64,000 nt of DNA from Pseudomonas alkylphenolica (GTDB taxonomy: Bacteria > Pseudomonadota > Gammaproteobacteria > Pseudomonadales > Pseudomonadaceae): assembly GCF_000746525.1 (NCBI RefSeq), contig NZ_CP009048.1, positions 1,543,501-1,607,500 on the forward strand. Direction: 5' to 3'. A model generated the notes under the pieces. It saw nothing but the letters and a program-made list of their open reading frames with translations. It did no database searches and was not told where the DNA came from. This document shows positions 41,901 through 51,147 of the stretch, piece by piece; positions within the stretch are counted from its first letter, which is position 1; every line of letters starts with the position of its first letter. A program made the position numbers and the translations under genes.

Positions 41901-41933
41901 TTAGCGCGCAATTATTTTGCGCGCAAGATAAAT
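41901..41933. promoter_or_regulatory. OhrR-type operator upstream of ohr
   Basis: TTAGCGCGCAATTATTTTGCGCGCAAGATAAAT contains two GCGCGC cores inside A/T flanks, including the palindrome TTGCGCGCAA (41917-41926). This resembles the known OhrR-binding sites of Pseudomonas and Xanthomonas. It lies between ohr and ohrR. Confidence 0.7.
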
Positions 41934-41971
41934 TTCGACCTGTCTACAAACGGTCATTCACAGCATAGCCG

Positions 41972-42439
41972 TCAGAGGTTTTTTTGCAGGTTGGCGCGCA
42001 GTTCCAGGAGCTCGGCCTGCAGCTGTTGCAGGCGTTCAAGGTTTTCGCCGCTGGCGGCCAGGATGCACTGGGGGATATCTTTGGCCCGCAGTTGCAGGGC
42101 GCGACCCTGTTCGCTCAAGTGCACCAGAACCACCCGTTCGTCTTCTCGGCTGCGGGTGCGCTTGAGCAGGCCTTCAGCTTCCAGGCGCTTGAGCAACGGG
42201 GTGAGAGAACCCGGATCGGTCAGCAGGTGCTGACTGATTTCACCGACGGTCAGGCCATCCTGTTCCCACAGCACCAACATCGCCAGGTACTGTGGATAAG
42301 TCAGTCCGAGCTTCTGCAGCAGCGGTTTGTAGACTTTGGTCATCAGCAGCGAAGTTGAATACAGGGCGAAGCACACCTGGTTATCCAGGAGCAGTTCGTC
42401 GCAAGGAGCAGGCGCTTTCGAGTTGGCGTTCATGCTCAT
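41972..42439 (-). CDS. ohrR: MarR-family organic peroxide sensor
   Basis: A 155-residue MarR regulator of the OhrR group. The conserved reactive Cys is C23 (LLLDNQVCFALYS). The winged-helix region is LTVGEISQHLLTDPGSLTPLLKRLEAEGLLKRTRSREDER. Oxidation of C23 releases it from the ohr operator and lets ohr be expressed. A second operator-like region (42464-42496) lies just upstream of its own start, consistent with autorepression. Confidence 0.95.
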   Translation of the reverse strand: MSMNANSKAPAPCDELLLDNQVCFALYSTSLLMTKVYKPLLQKLGLTYPQYLAMLVLWEQDGLTVGEISQHLLTDPGSLTPLLKRLEAEGLLKRTRSREDERVVLVHLSEQGRALQLRAKDIPQCILAASGENLERLQQLQAELLELRANLQKNL

Positions 42440-42463
42440 CCTTTAATGGTTAAGTCGTATGAA

Positions 42464-42496
42464 TTTAGCACGCTGTTGATTAGCGCGCTGATTACC
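42464..42496. promoter_or_regulatory. second OhrR-type operator upstream of ohrR
   Basis: TTAGCACGCT and TTAGCGCGCTGATTA repeat the TTAGC(G/A)CGC pattern found upstream of ohr. It covers the ohrR promoter region and overlaps the end of the LysR gene at 42492. Confidence 0.55.
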
Positions 42497-43445
42497 AGCG
42501 TAGCTCGCTTTGCAGGGCCAGATCCCAGGGCGGCACGGGGCTGAAGCGGCTCTTGAGGAATTCGAGCAGCAAACGGCTGCGAGAGTTCGTTTCATGTTCC
42601 AGGCGCAAGGCATAAATGCCGCTGGATTCGGCAGCCGGCAGGCCGTTTTCGCAGAACAGCGGCAACAGTTCACCGCGCAGCAGGTATTCGCTGATCAGCC
42701 AGGTTGGCAAGTGGGCGATGCCCAGGCCCGCCAGTGCGCCGAACAACAGGGTCTCGGCATTGTTGGCGCTCATGCGCATGCGGGTAGGACGATACAGGCG
42801 CAATTGGCCGTCGACGGCAAAGCGCCAGGCGAACGGCGGGGCCAGGCCGTCCCAGTCCAGGCCGTCATGTTCGGGCAGTTGCGCAGGGCTGGCGGGAACC
42901 CCGCGGGCCGCCAGGTAGGCCGGGCTGGCGCAGGCAATACGCACCATGTAGGCCAAGGGCGTGGCCACCAGACGGGTATCGGCCAAGGGACCTGCGCGCA
43001 GCACCAGATCGACTTCGCCCAGATGCGAGCCGTGCAGGTCGACAAAGCTGTCGATCAGGCGCAGCTGCACATCGAGCCCGGGGTAAGCCACCAGAAAGTC
43101 GGCGATGGCCGGAGCCAGATGGCGGCGGCCGAACGCTGCCGGCGCGTCGATGCGGATCAGGCCCTCCGGGGCATTGCTCAACGACACCGCCTCGGCGCGC
43201 GCCAGGCGCAGTTCTTCGACAATACGCCGGGCCCGTTCGGCAAAGGCGTTGCCTGCCGGTGTCGGACGCACGGCGTGGGTGCTGCGTACGAACAGGCGGC
43301 TACCGACAGCACTTTCCAGGGTATCGATGCGCCGTGCCACGGCGGATGGGGTCAGTGGATGGCGGCGGGCGGTGGCGGAAAAGCTACCGCTTTCCAGTAC
43401 ATCCAGAAACAGACTGAGTTGTTCGGTGAGGGCGTCCGGGTTCAT
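42492..43445 (-). CDS. LysR-family transcriptional regulator
   Basis: A 317-residue LysR protein. The helix-turn-helix is SFSATARRHPLTPSAVARRIDTLESAVG; the effector domain follows (GLIRIDAPAAFGRRHLAPAIADF). Its 3' end lies inside the ohrR operator region, so transcription of the two may interfere. It is divergent from the TauE exporter gene (43557), and may control it; the 111-base gap has no clear repeat. Confidence 0.9.
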   Translation of the reverse strand: MNPDALTEQLSLFLDVLESGSFSATARRHPLTPSAVARRIDTLESAVGSRLFVRSTHAVRPTPAGNAFAERARRIVEELRLARAEAVSLSNAPEGLIRIDAPAAFGRRHLAPAIADFLVAYPGLDVQLRLIDSFVDLHGSHLGEVDLVLRAGPLADTRLVATPLAYMVRIACASPAYLAARGVPASPAQLPEHDGLDWDGLAPPFAWRFAVDGQLRLYRPTRMRMSANNAETLLFGALAGLGIAHLPTWLISEYLLRGELLPLFCENGLPAAESSGIYALRLEHETNSRSRLLLEFLKSRFSPVPPWDLALQSELRW

Positions 43446-43556
43446 TTTGCAGGGCCTGCTTTTGCGTAATCGGCAAAGCCATTGTGCGTTGCTATGCGTT
43501 TCCCCGCTAGCATCGGCTCGGTAGCATGCAGCGATTGGAATTCTTGAGAGACGGCA

Positions 43557-44306
43557 ATGATCGAGTGGGCAATGTACATAGCGCTGGGCGCGGCACTAGG
43601 GACGGTCGGTGGGCTGTTCGGCATTGGTGGCGGGCTGATCGCGATTCCGGCGCTCGGTGTGCTGTTCGGTCTTGACCAGCAACTGGCGCAGGGCACCGCC
43701 CTGGTGATGGTGGTCCCCAACGTATTGCTGGCGCTGTGGCGCTATCACCAACGCAACCGCATCGAGCTGCAGCATGCTGTGCCGCTGGCGGCCGCCAGTT
43801 TTGTCTTTGCCTGGCTTGGTTCGATCTGGGCCGTGGGAATCGATGCGCAGTCCATGCGTTTTGGCTTTGTCGTGTTTCTGGTGGCGTTGGCGGCCTGGAA
43901 CCTGGCGCGCATGTTCATGCGCAAGGCCGAGCCGAGCAGTGAACTGCGTCATCCCTGGCCATGGCTCGGGGTGCTGGGCGGCGGCGCTGGCGTGCTTGGC
44001 GGGTTGTTTGGGGTTGGCGGCGCGGTGGTGGCCACGCCAGTGCTGACCAGCGTCTTCGGCACCACCCAGGTGGTTGCCCAAGGGCTGTCGCTGGCCCTGG
44101 CCGCACCCAGTACCGCAGTGACATTGCTGACCTACGGCATTCACCAGCATGTGCAGTGGAGCATGGGCATCCCGCTGGCAGTGGGTGGCCTGTTGAGTGT
44201 CAGTTGGGGCGTGAAACTGGCTCACGCCTTGCCGGAAAAAGTCCTGCGTTCGCTGTTTTGTGGCTTTCTCGTAGTCTGTGCGGTAATGCTCGCCTTCAAG
44301 ATCTGA
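43557..44306 (+). CDS. TauE/SafE-family sulfite exporter-like protein
   Basis: A 249-residue protein with about eight hydrophobic helices. The family signature GTVGGLFGIGGGLIAIPAL at the start is repeated as LGGLFGVGGAVVATPVL in the second half, typical of TauE/SafE duplication. Members export sulfite, sulfoacetate or other organosulfur anions. Flanking LysR genes on both sides (42492 and 44296) are possible regulators. The substrate is unproved. Its last 11 bases overlap the convergent LysR gene. Confidence 0.9.
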   Translation: MIEWAMYIALGAALGTVGGLFGIGGGLIAIPALGVLFGLDQQLAQGTALVMVVPNVLLALWRYHQRNRIELQHAVPLAAASFVFAWLGSIWAVGIDAQSMRFGFVVFLVALAAWNLARMFMRKAEPSSELRHPWPWLGVLGGGAGVLGGLFGVGGAVVATPVLTSVFGTTQVVAQGLSLALAAPSTAVTLLTYGIHQHVQWSMGIPLAVGGLLSVSWGVKLAHALPEKVLRSLFCGFLVVCAVMLAFKI

Positions 44307-45150
44307 AGCCTTCGCTGATGTAGTCGGCCATGCAGTCAGTCATTTGTGACTGACTGCTGTTATTGCGCAGCAACATGATGCTGGCGGTCGGTAGTTCGGG
44401 CAGGCCTTCGGCCGCGCCGATCACCCGCAGGTCGCTGGTGATCAGGCTCTGCAACTGGGCGGTGACCGCCAGGCCGGCACTGACCACTGCCATGATCGCC
44501 GGGGTGCTGGCACTGGTGTAGGCGATCCGGTATTCCTTGTCGATCGCATCCAGGGCATTGCAGGCCCAGGTCCGGCAGCAGCAATCGGTGTTGAACACGG
44601 CCAGCGGTAGTGGATTGTGTTCGTGTGGGCAGAACCCCTGGGCCTGCACCCAGACGGCGCGCTCGCGGCGCAGCAACTGACCGACTTCATGGCCGGGCTC
44701 GCAGGTGATGATGGTCATGTCCAGATCCTGGCGTTGCATCAACTGACGCGAGCTTTCGCAATGCACTTCGACCTGGATCAGCGGGTAGGCCTGGGCAAAG
44801 CTGGAGAGAATGCCGGGTAGAAAGCGCATGGCGTAGTCATCCGGGGTGCCGATCCGCACCATGCCGACCATGTGCGGCATGCGCAGGGTGTTGAACACCT
44901 CGCCATGCAATTTGAGAATGCGCTTGGCGTAGCCGAGCAAAACCTGGCCTTCGGCGGTCAGGCGCACCTGACGGCCGTCACGCTCGAACAGCTGGCGCTG
45001 GATGATGTCCTCTTCCAGGCGTTTCATCTGCATGCTCACCGCCGACTGGGTACGGTTGACCACTTCACCGGCACGGGTGAAACCGCCGTACTCGGCGATG
45101 GCGACGAAGGTGCGCAGGACGTCTGAGTCGATACTCTGGTACTGGGACAT
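44296..45150 (-). CDS. LysR-family transcriptional regulator
   Basis: A 284-residue LysR protein. The DNA-binding segment is AEYGGFTRAGEVVNRTQSAVSMQMKRLEEDI, and the effector domain begins GMVRIGTPDDYAMRFLPG. A Cys-rich bit NTDCCCRTWACNAL within the effector domain is odd and could sense redox state or metal. It is divergent from the DUF1127 gene, which it may control, and overlaps the TauE gene's end. Confidence 0.88.
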   Translation of the reverse strand: MSQYQSIDSDVLRTFVAIAEYGGFTRAGEVVNRTQSAVSMQMKRLEEDIIQRQLFERDGRQVRLTAEGQVLLGYAKRILKLHGEVFNTLRMPHMVGMVRIGTPDDYAMRFLPGILSSFAQAYPLIQVEVHCESSRQLMQRQDLDMTIITCEPGHEVGQLLRRERAVWVQAQGFCPHEHNPLPLAVFNTDCCCRTWACNALDAIDKEYRIAYTSASTPAIMAVVSAGLAVTAQLQSLITSDLRVIGAAEGLPELPTASIMLLRNNSSQSQMTDCMADYISEGFRS

Positions 45151-45247
45151 GGCATCAATCCCCTAGATGTATGACATAAGAAACATTCGTTGGATTGATC
45201 TTAGGCCCGCGCTGACACTGTCGTCATCCCACACGGAGGGCAAGACG

Positions 45248-45478
45248 ATGAAAGGTCAGAAATCGCTGGACCTGATGTATCCCCAGCCGCACCACGGCGG
45301 GTTCTCCCATCTGCTCCACAACGCTATCGGGCAATTGGCGCGCTGGCGGCAACTGCATCATCAGCGCATGGAGCTGGCGCGCTTGAGTGATGCGGCGCTG
45401 CACGACATCGGCATGAGTCGTGTCGATGTCCTGCAGGAAGTGGAGCGGCCATTCTGGGATGACCCACTGAAAAAATGA
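45248..45478 (+). CDS. DUF1127 small protein
   Basis: The 76-residue protein ends with the DUF1127 motif: LARLSDAALHDIGMSRVDVLQEV, an arginine-rich helix preceded by HQRMEL. In other bacteria DUF1127 proteins bind RNA or proteins and affect phosphate, carbon and stress metabolism. GGAGGG (45235-45240) sets the ATG at 45248. It is divergent from the LysR gene at 45150. Confidence 0.85.
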   Translation: MKGQKSLDLMYPQPHHGGFSHLLHNAIGQLARWRQLHHQRMELARLSDAALHDIGMSRVDVLQEVERPFWDDPLKK

Positions 45479-45536
45479 GTCGCGCCATGACGGTGTCGCT
45501 ACTACCTTAAGTGGGCTTGTTCTGTAGGAGCCGGGC

Positions 45537-46778
45537 ATGCCCACCACTCAATCCTTTTCCATGCTGCAGGCGCGCCGCCTGGTACTGTCAGCCCAGGGGT
45601 TCGCCGCGCGGGCGCCTCGCTCGCCAGTGACTGCCGCCCATCTGCAACGGGTGTTCGAGCGCCTTGGCGTGGTGCAGATCGATTCGGTCAATGCCCTGGT
45701 GCGCTCGCACTACCTGCCGTTGTTTTCCCGCCTGGGCAGTTATCCACAAGCGCTGCTCGACCAGATCGCCTGGGGCCGCAGCCGTCAGCGCAAACTTTTC
45801 GAATACTGGGGGCATGAGGCCTCGTTGCTGCCGCTGGAGCTGTATCCCTTGTTGCGTTGGCGCATGGACCGTGCGCGGCAGGGGCAGGGGATCTATCAAC
45901 AACTGGCGCGGTTTGGCCGCGAACAGCAGCCGACCATTGCTCGCGTGTTTGCTGCCGTCACTGCCCAGGGGGCTCTAGGCGCGGGCAGCCTGTCGACTCG
46001 TGAAGAACGCGCCGGTCCCTGGTGGGACTGGAGCGCGGAAAAACATGCGCTGGAATGGCTGTTTGCTGCAGGATTGGTAACAGTGGCCGGGCGGCGTGGT
46101 TTCGAGCGCTTGTACGATTTGCCTGAACGAGTTTTGCCGGCTGCAGTGTTGCAACAGCCGTTGCTCGACGAAGCCCGGGCTCAGCGCGGGCTGGTGCTGC
46201 AGGCAGCTTCTGCCTTGGGCGTGGCCACCGCGAAGGACTTGCGCGATTACTGGCGGTTGAGTCCGGCCGACAGCCGTGCGCGGCTGGCCGAGTTGCTCGA
46301 AGAGGGGCAGTTGCAAACCTGTACGGTGCAGGGCTGCTCGCAACCGGCCTACTGCCTGGACAGTGTCCGGCTGCCGCGCAAGGTCGCCGCCAGTGCGTTG
46401 CTGTCGCCCTTTGATTCGCTGGTCTGGGAGCGTGAGCGTACGGAGCGCTTGTTTGATTTTCGCTACCGTCTGGAGATTTACACCCCGGCGCACAAACGCG
46501 TCTACGGCTATTACGTGCTGCCGTTCCTGCACAACGAGCGAATTGCCGCGCGGGTCGATCTGCGTGCCGAGCGGGCCAGTGATCGTTTGGCGGTGCATGC
46601 CGTACACGAACAAGCCCAGGGCCTGGATGAGGCCGGGATGCAGGCCTTGGCCGACAGTCTGTGGTGCATGGCCGCCTGGCTCGGCTTGAGCCAGGTGCAG
46701 CTCAACTGTCCGCGGGCCAGCGCTGCGCGATTGCGCCCGGCGCTGGCCCGCAGCGTTGTCAGCGGCGGACTTGCTTGA
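45537..46778 (+). CDS. YcaQ/AlkZ-type DNA glycosylase (winged-helix domain protein)
   Basis: A 413-residue protein of the YcaQ (AlkX/AZL) family, which unhook DNA interstrand crosslinks. Family marks are the N-terminal [37 protein letters not shown] in the winged-helix part, and the C-terminal [35 protein letters not shown] precedes the ATG. It overlaps the convergent DAHP synthase gene by 20 bases. E. coli YcaQ acts in genome protection against alkylation; the same role is inferred here. Confidence 0.88.
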   Translation: MPTTQSFSMLQARRLVLSAQGFAARAPRSPVTAAHLQRVFERLGVVQIDSVNALVRSHYLPLFSRLGSYPQALLDQIAWGRSRQRKLFEYWGHEASLLPLELYPLLRWRMDRARQGQGIYQQLARFGREQQPTIARVFAAVTAQGALGAGSLSTREERAGPWWDWSAEKHALEWLFAAGLVTVAGRRGFERLYDLPERVLPAAVLQQPLLDEARAQRGLVLQAASALGVATAKDLRDYWRLSPADSRARLAELLEEGQLQTCTVQGCSQPAYCLDSVRLPRKVAASALLSPFDSLVWERERTERLFDFRYRLEIYTPAHKRVYGYYVLPFLHNERIAARVDLRAERASDRLAVHAVHEQAQGLDEAGMQALADSLWCMAAWLGLSQVQLNCPRASAARLRPALARSVVSGGLA

Positions 46779-48105
46779 GGGTTTCGGCGATCAGGAAGGC
46801 CAGCTCCAGCGACTGGTCGGCGTTCATCCGCGGGTCACAGTGGGTATGGTAGCGGTCGGACAGGGCGTCTTCGGTGATCGGCCGAGCGCCGCCGATGCAT
46901 TCGGTGACATTCTGTCCGGTCATTTCGATGTGAATACCGCCGGCATGGCTGCCTTCGGCCTGGTGCACCTGGAAGAACTGTTTGACCTCGCTGAGGATCT
47001 GCGCGAAGTCGCGGGTCTTGTAGCCGCTGCTGGCCTTGATGGTGTTGCCGTGCATCGGGTCGGAACTCCACAGCACCTTGCGGCCTTCGCGTTCGACGCT
47101 ACGGATCAGCGCGGGCAGGTGCTCGCCGACCTTGTTGGCGCCCATGCGCACGATCAGGTTGAGGCGGCCGGGATCGTTCTCCGGGTTGAGCACGTCGATC
47201 AGGCGGATCAGTTCTTCGGTGTTCATGCTCGGGCCGACCTTGACCCCGATCGGGTTGTTCACCCCGCGCAGGAATTCCACATGCGCACCGTCGAGCTGAC
47301 GGGTGCGGTCGCCGATCCAGAGCATATGGGCCGAACAGTCGTAGTAGTCGTTGGTCAGGCTGTCGCGGCGCACGAAGGCTTCTTCGTAGTTCAGCAGCAA
47401 CGCTTCGTGCGCGGTGAAGAAGCTGGTTTCACGCAATTGCGGCGAGCTGTCCATGCCACAGGCACGCATGAAAGCCAGGGTTTCGTCGATGCGGTCGGCC
47501 AGCTGGCTGTACTTTTCCGCCAGCGCCGAGTTGGCGATGAAGTCCAGGTTCCACTTGTGCACCTGGTGCAGGTCGGCAAAACCACCCTGGGCGAAGGCGC
47601 GCAGCAGGTTGAGGCTGGCGGTGGACTGGTGATAGGCCTGGAGCAGGCGCTCGGGGTCGGGTACCCGGCTCTTTTCGTCGAAGCCGATGCCGTTGACGAT
47701 GTCGCCGCGGTAAGCCGGCAGGGTTACTCCGCCGATGGTTTCGTCACCCGCCGAGCGCGGCTTGGCAAACTGCCCGGCCATGCGCCCGACCTTGACCACC
47801 GGACAGCCGGCGGCAAAGGTCATGACGATCGCCATCTGCAGCAGTACCTTGAAGGTGTCGCGAATCTTCGCCGCGGAAAACTCGGCGAAACTTTCCGCGC
47901 AGTCGCCACCTTGCAGGAGAAATGCCCGGCCCTGGGTGACTTCGGCGAACTGCCGGCGCAGCTCGCGGGCTTCGCCGGCAAAGACCAGCGGCGGGTAGCT
48001 GGCCAGGGTCTGTTCGACCTTGAGCAGGTGCGCCGCATCGGGGTAGGTCGGTTGTTGCTGGATCGGCAAGGCGCGCCAGCTGTCGGGACTCCAGGGTTGG
48101 TTCAT
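46759..48105 (-). CDS. class II 3-deoxy-7-phosphoheptulonate (DAHP) synthase
   Basis: A 448-residue class II (plant/phenazine-type) DAHP synthase, the first shikimate-pathway enzyme: phosphoenolpyruvate plus erythrose 4-phosphate. It begins [16 protein letters not shown] and contains [11 protein letters not shown] (metal and PEP binding), GLRMVGQF-type region [10 protein letters not shown], and DPMHGNTI near the C-terminus with a further metal ligand. The enzyme carries no plant transit peptide. Together with aroC at 17730 it supplies chorismate. ATG 48105 is preferred over the adjacent GTG. Confidence 0.95.
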   Translation of the reverse strand: MNQPWSPDSWRALPIQQQPTYPDAAHLLKVEQTLASYPPLVFAGEARELRRQFAEVTQGRAFLLQGGDCAESFAEFSAAKIRDTFKVLLQMAIVMTFAAGCPVVKVGRMAGQFAKPRSAGDETIGGVTLPAYRGDIVNGIGFDEKSRVPDPERLLQAYHQSTASLNLLRAFAQGGFADLHQVHKWNLDFIANSALAEKYSQLADRIDETLAFMRACGMDSSPQLRETSFFTAHEALLLNYEEAFVRRDSLTNDYYDCSAHMLWIGDRTRQLDGAHVEFLRGVNNPIGVKVGPSMNTEELIRLIDVLNPENDPGRLNLIVRMGANKVGEHLPALIRSVEREGRKVLWSSDPMHGNTIKASSGYKTRDFAQILSEVKQFFQVHQAEGSHAGGIHIEMTGQNVTECIGGARPITEDALSDRYHTHCDPRMNADQSLELAFLIAETLKQVRR

Positions 48106-48234
48106 CACGGGCTCGGTCAGGTCGGGAATGGGCTGTCTGCCATGTTAACAGTTGCCGCACGCCTTGTTGCACTGGCGCCATTGACGGACAATGGCGGTTT
48201 TTGCTTGGGGCAGCGGCGTAAGCCGGGAGACAGC

Positions 48235-48990
48235 ATGACAGTGGAACGGGTAGAGCGGGTGCTGGCCCAGGTGCAGGACCAATACGGCACCATCAGCGTG
48301 CTGGAAGTCGAAGACTATCGCTTTCTCGAGTTCGGCGAGGCGATCGAGCAGAGCTGTGTGTTCACTGCCGATCCAAGCTGGCTGGAGTATGACTATACCC
48401 GCGCCATGCTGGTTGCGGCGCTGTGCCACGCCGAACCCGAGAGTGCCTTGTTCCTCGGTCTGGGGGCTGGAACCCTGACCCAGGCCTGCCTGAAGTTCCT
48501 GCCGCTGGAAGACGTCGAAGCGATTGAGCTGCGCCCGGATGTGCCGCGTCTGGCCATCGAGTACTTGGGGCTGGATGACGATCCGCGTCTGTATATCCGC
48601 ATCGGCGATGCGATGGAGTTGCTCGACAGCGCCGAACCCGCCGACCTGATCTTTGTCGACCTGTACACCGATCACGGTCCGGGTGTTGCCCACCTGGCCT
48701 GGCGTTTTCTCGAAGACTGCCAGAAACGCCTCAACCCCGGTGGCTGGCTGGTGATTAACCAGTGGGCCGGCGATGACGGCAAGCCGTTGGGCGCGGCGTT
48801 GTTGCGCGGCCTGTACCATCGCCACTACTGGGAACTGCCGGTCAAGGAGGGCAATGTGATCATCATGGTGCCGGCCGACCTTGACCAGGAACTGGATATG
48901 GACGGGCTCAATGCCCGGGCAGAGGCGCTGGCGCCGCGTTTGGGTTACTCTTTGCAGCCGTTGATCGGAGCCATTCGCCCGGCCACCTGA
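48235..48990 (+). CDS. spermidine-synthase-like methyltransferase-fold protein
   Basis: A 251-residue protein of the spermidine-synthase fold. The nucleotide-binding loop is LFLGLGAGTLTQACLK, followed by VEAIELRPDVPRLA (acidic strand-2 end) and LIFVDLYTDHGPG, where the catalytic Asp lies. It lacks the N-terminal strand domain of SpeE, so it is an orphan aminopropyltransferase-like protein; the substrate is unclear. GGGAGA sets the ATG at 48235. A much longer open frame running back over the opposite strand of the DAHP synthase is an artefact. Confidence 0.85.
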   Translation: MTVERVERVLAQVQDQYGTISVLEVEDYRFLEFGEAIEQSCVFTADPSWLEYDYTRAMLVAALCHAEPESALFLGLGAGTLTQACLKFLPLEDVEAIELRPDVPRLAIEYLGLDDDPRLYIRIGDAMELLDSAEPADLIFVDLYTDHGPGVAHLAWRFLEDCQKRLNPGGWLVINQWAGDDGKPLGAALLRGLYHRHYWELPVKEGNVIIMVPADLDQELDMDGLNARAEALAPRLGYSLQPLIGAIRPAT

Positions 48991-49345
48991 GCCGCGCGCT
49001 AGAGCGGGCGCAAGAAAAACGATTCAGCCGCCTGCAACTTGCCTGTACCAGACCCGTCGTCACGTGGCCTGGCGCAGGCGTGTTGGAATAAAAAAATCTC
49101 CCGTGATTGGCTAAATCAGGTATAGTACGCGCCGGTCTTTTACCGGACCTCGTTTAGGTAGTGCAATTCCCCGAAGCCAGCTTCGGCTGCGCGTCCGCCC
49201 CGCGGACTCTCCTTGACGTTCCTATTTTTCTTCAATCGTTTTCGCAAATCCCCGCCGACAAAGCTGCCAGGGTGACCTTCGGGTCTTACAAGGCATGCGC
49301 AGCTTTGGAGCATGGGTCTTTGCGGATGCACTTAGAGGCAGACCC
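48991..49345 (+). other. long structured 5' leader of the DEAD-box helicase gene
   Basis: No gene lies in this 355-base gap. A -10-like TATAGT is at 49121-49126; the -35 is poor. About 220 transcribed bases then precede the ATG and contain consecutive stem-loops, such as CCGAAGC/GCTTCGG and GTCCGC/GCGGAC. E. coli csdA/deaD has a similarly long leader that tunes cold expression, so a cold or RNA-based control is a reasonable inference. Confidence 0.45.
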
Positions 49346-51007
49346 ATGACCCAGGAAACCGGCGGCTTCGCCGCTCTCGATCTTCATCCGAGCATTGTTG
49401 CTGCAGTATTGGCTACCGGCTACGAAGAGCCATCCGCCATTCAGCAGCAATCGATCCCGATTATTCTCGCCGGTCACGATATGATCGGTCAGGCGCAGAC
49501 AGGTACCGGTAAAACCGCTGCCTTCGCACTGCCTATCCTGAACCGCATCGACCCGAGCAAGCGCGAGCCGCAAGCCCTGATCCTGGCGCCAACCCGTGAG
49601 TTGGCGCTGCAAGTAGCTACCGCTTTTGAAACCTACGCCAAGCAGATGCCGGGCGTTACCGTGGTGGCCGTATATGGTGGTGCCCCAATGGGCCCACAAT
49701 TGAAAGCAATCCGCAACGGCGCGCAAATCGTCGTCGCTACCCCTGGCCGTCTGTGCGACCACCTGCGCCGCGACGAGAAAGTCCTGGCAACCGTCAACCA
49801 CCTGGTGCTCGACGAAGCCGACGAAATGCTCAAGCTGGGCTTCATGGACGACCTCGAAGTGATCTTCAAGGCCATGCCGGAAAGCCGTCAGACCGTGCTG
49901 TTCTCGGCGACCCTGCCAGCTTCGATCCGCGCCATTGCCGAACGTCACCTGCGTGACCCGAAGCACGTCAAGATCCAGAGCAAGACCCAGACCGTAACCG
50001 CGATCGAACAAGCCCACCTGATGGTCCACGCCGACCAGAAGGTTTCCGCTGTCCTGCGTTTGCTGGAAGTGGAAGAGTTCGACGCACTGATCGCTTTCGT
50101 GCGTACCAAGCAAGCTACCCTGGACCTGGCCAGCGCCCTGGAAGCCAAAGGCTACAAAGCCGCTGCGCTGAACGGTGACATTGCCCAGAACCAGCGTGAG
50201 CGCGTCATCGACTCGCTCAAGGATGGCCGTCTGGACATCGTCGTCGCTACCGACGTTGCTGCCCGTGGTCTGGACGTACCGCGCATCACTCACGTGTTCA
50301 ACGTTGACATGCCGTACGACCCGGAGTCCTACGTTCACCGTATCGGCCGTACCGGCCGTGCCGGTCGCGAAGGTCGTGCGCTGCTGCTGGTTACCCCGCG
50401 TGAGCGTCGCATGCTGCAGGTGATCGAGCGTGTTACCGGTCAGAAGGTTGCTGAAGTTCGTCTGCCTAACGCCCAGGCCGTTCTCGATGCGCGCATCAAG
50501 AAGCTGACCAACAGCCTGGCGCCGCTGGTTGCTGATGCCGAATCGACCCACGGCGATCTGCTCGATCGTCTGACCGCCGACATCGGTTGCAGCCCGCGTG
50601 CCCTGGCCGCAGCCCTGCTGCGCAAGGCTACCAACGCTCAGGCGCTGACTCTGGAAGCTGTCGAGAAAGAGCAGCCGCTGGTTCCGACCTACACCCCGCG
50701 TGAGCGCACTGGCGAGCGTCCAGAGCGTGGCGAGCGTGAGCGTCGTGCGCCAATGCCGCTGGGCGAAGGTCGTGCCCGCTGCCGTACCGCGCTGGGTGCG
50801 CGTGACGGTATCGCTGCCAAGAACCTGCTCGGCGCCATCCTTAACGAAGGCGGCCTGGCCCGCGAAGCAATCGGCCGCATCCAGGTGCGCGACAGCTTCA
50901 GCCTGGTCGAGCTGCCGGAAGAAGGTCTGGAGCGTCTGCTGGCCAAGCTCAAGGACACCCGCGTTGCCGGTAAGCAGCTGAAGCTGCGCCGCTACCGCGA
51001 AGACTGA
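49346..51007 (+). CDS. deaD: DEAD-box RNA helicase (DeaD/CsdA type)
   Basis: A 553-residue RNA helicase. The Q motif and Walker A (AQTGTGKT, 50-57), DEAD (156-159), SAT (LFSATLP) and HRIGRTGRAGR motifs are all in order. The C-terminal domain after ~370 has an arginine-rich stretch (RTGERPERGERERRAPM) and ends with a DbpA-like RNA-binding fold. CsdA helps ribosome assembly and mRNA turnover at low temperature. Start at 49346 follows AGAGG. The gene has a long leader and ends with a good terminator. Confidence 0.94.
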   Translation: MTQETGGFAALDLHPSIVAAVLATGYEEPSAIQQQSIPIILAGHDMIGQAQTGTGKTAAFALPILNRIDPSKREPQALILAPTRELALQVATAFETYAKQMPGVTVVAVYGGAPMGPQLKAIRNGAQIVVATPGRLCDHLRRDEKVLATVNHLVLDEADEMLKLGFMDDLEVIFKAMPESRQTVLFSATLPASIRAIAERHLRDPKHVKIQSKTQTVTAIEQAHLMVHADQKVSAVLRLLEVEEFDALIAFVRTKQATLDLASALEAKGYKAAALNGDIAQNQRERVIDSLKDGRLDIVVATDVAARGLDVPRITHVFNVDMPYDPESYVHRIGRTGRAGREGRALLLVTPRERRMLQVIERVTGQKVAEVRLPNAQAVLDARIKKLTNSLAPLVADAESTHGDLLDRLTADIGCSPRALAAALLRKATNAQALTLEAVEKEQPLVPTYTPRERTGERPERGERERRAPMPLGEGRARCRTALGARDGIAAKNLLGAILNEGGLAREAIGRIQVRDSFSLVELPEEGLERLLAKLKDTRVAGKQLKLRRYRED

Positions 51008-51020
51008 TCCGCGAGCAATA

Positions 51021-51053
51021 AAAAAATCCCCGACTGAGTCGGGGATTTTTTTT
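51021..51053 (+). terminator. rho-independent terminator after deaD
   Basis: AATCCCCGACT and AGTCGGGGATT form an 11-bp stem with a 1-3 base loop, followed by TTTTTTTT. Near-symmetric, so it may stop transcription both ways. Confidence 0.9.
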
Positions 51054-51057
51054 GTCC

Positions 51058-51143
51058 GTAGGAGCGGATTCATCCGCGATGGCCTGCACAGCAGGCCTAT
51101 TTAGGGCCGCGCTGCGCCCCTTCGCGGATAAATCCGCTCCTAC
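51058..51143. repeat. second-type REP pair
   Basis: GTAGGAGCGGATTCATCCGC and its inverted copy (...GCGGATAAATCCGCTCCTAC) with a ~45-base spacer. The sequence differs from the other REP copies in the window (GGATTCATCC instead of GGGCTTGCCCC), so it is another REP family. Confidence 0.85.
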
Positions 51144-51147
51144 ACGC

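Noticed and set aside
46756..48990. 744-codon open frame on the plus strand
   Set aside because: It is the reading-through shadow of the DAHP synthase on the opposite strand joined to the real gene at 48235; only the last 251 codons look like a protein and have a ribosome-binding site.
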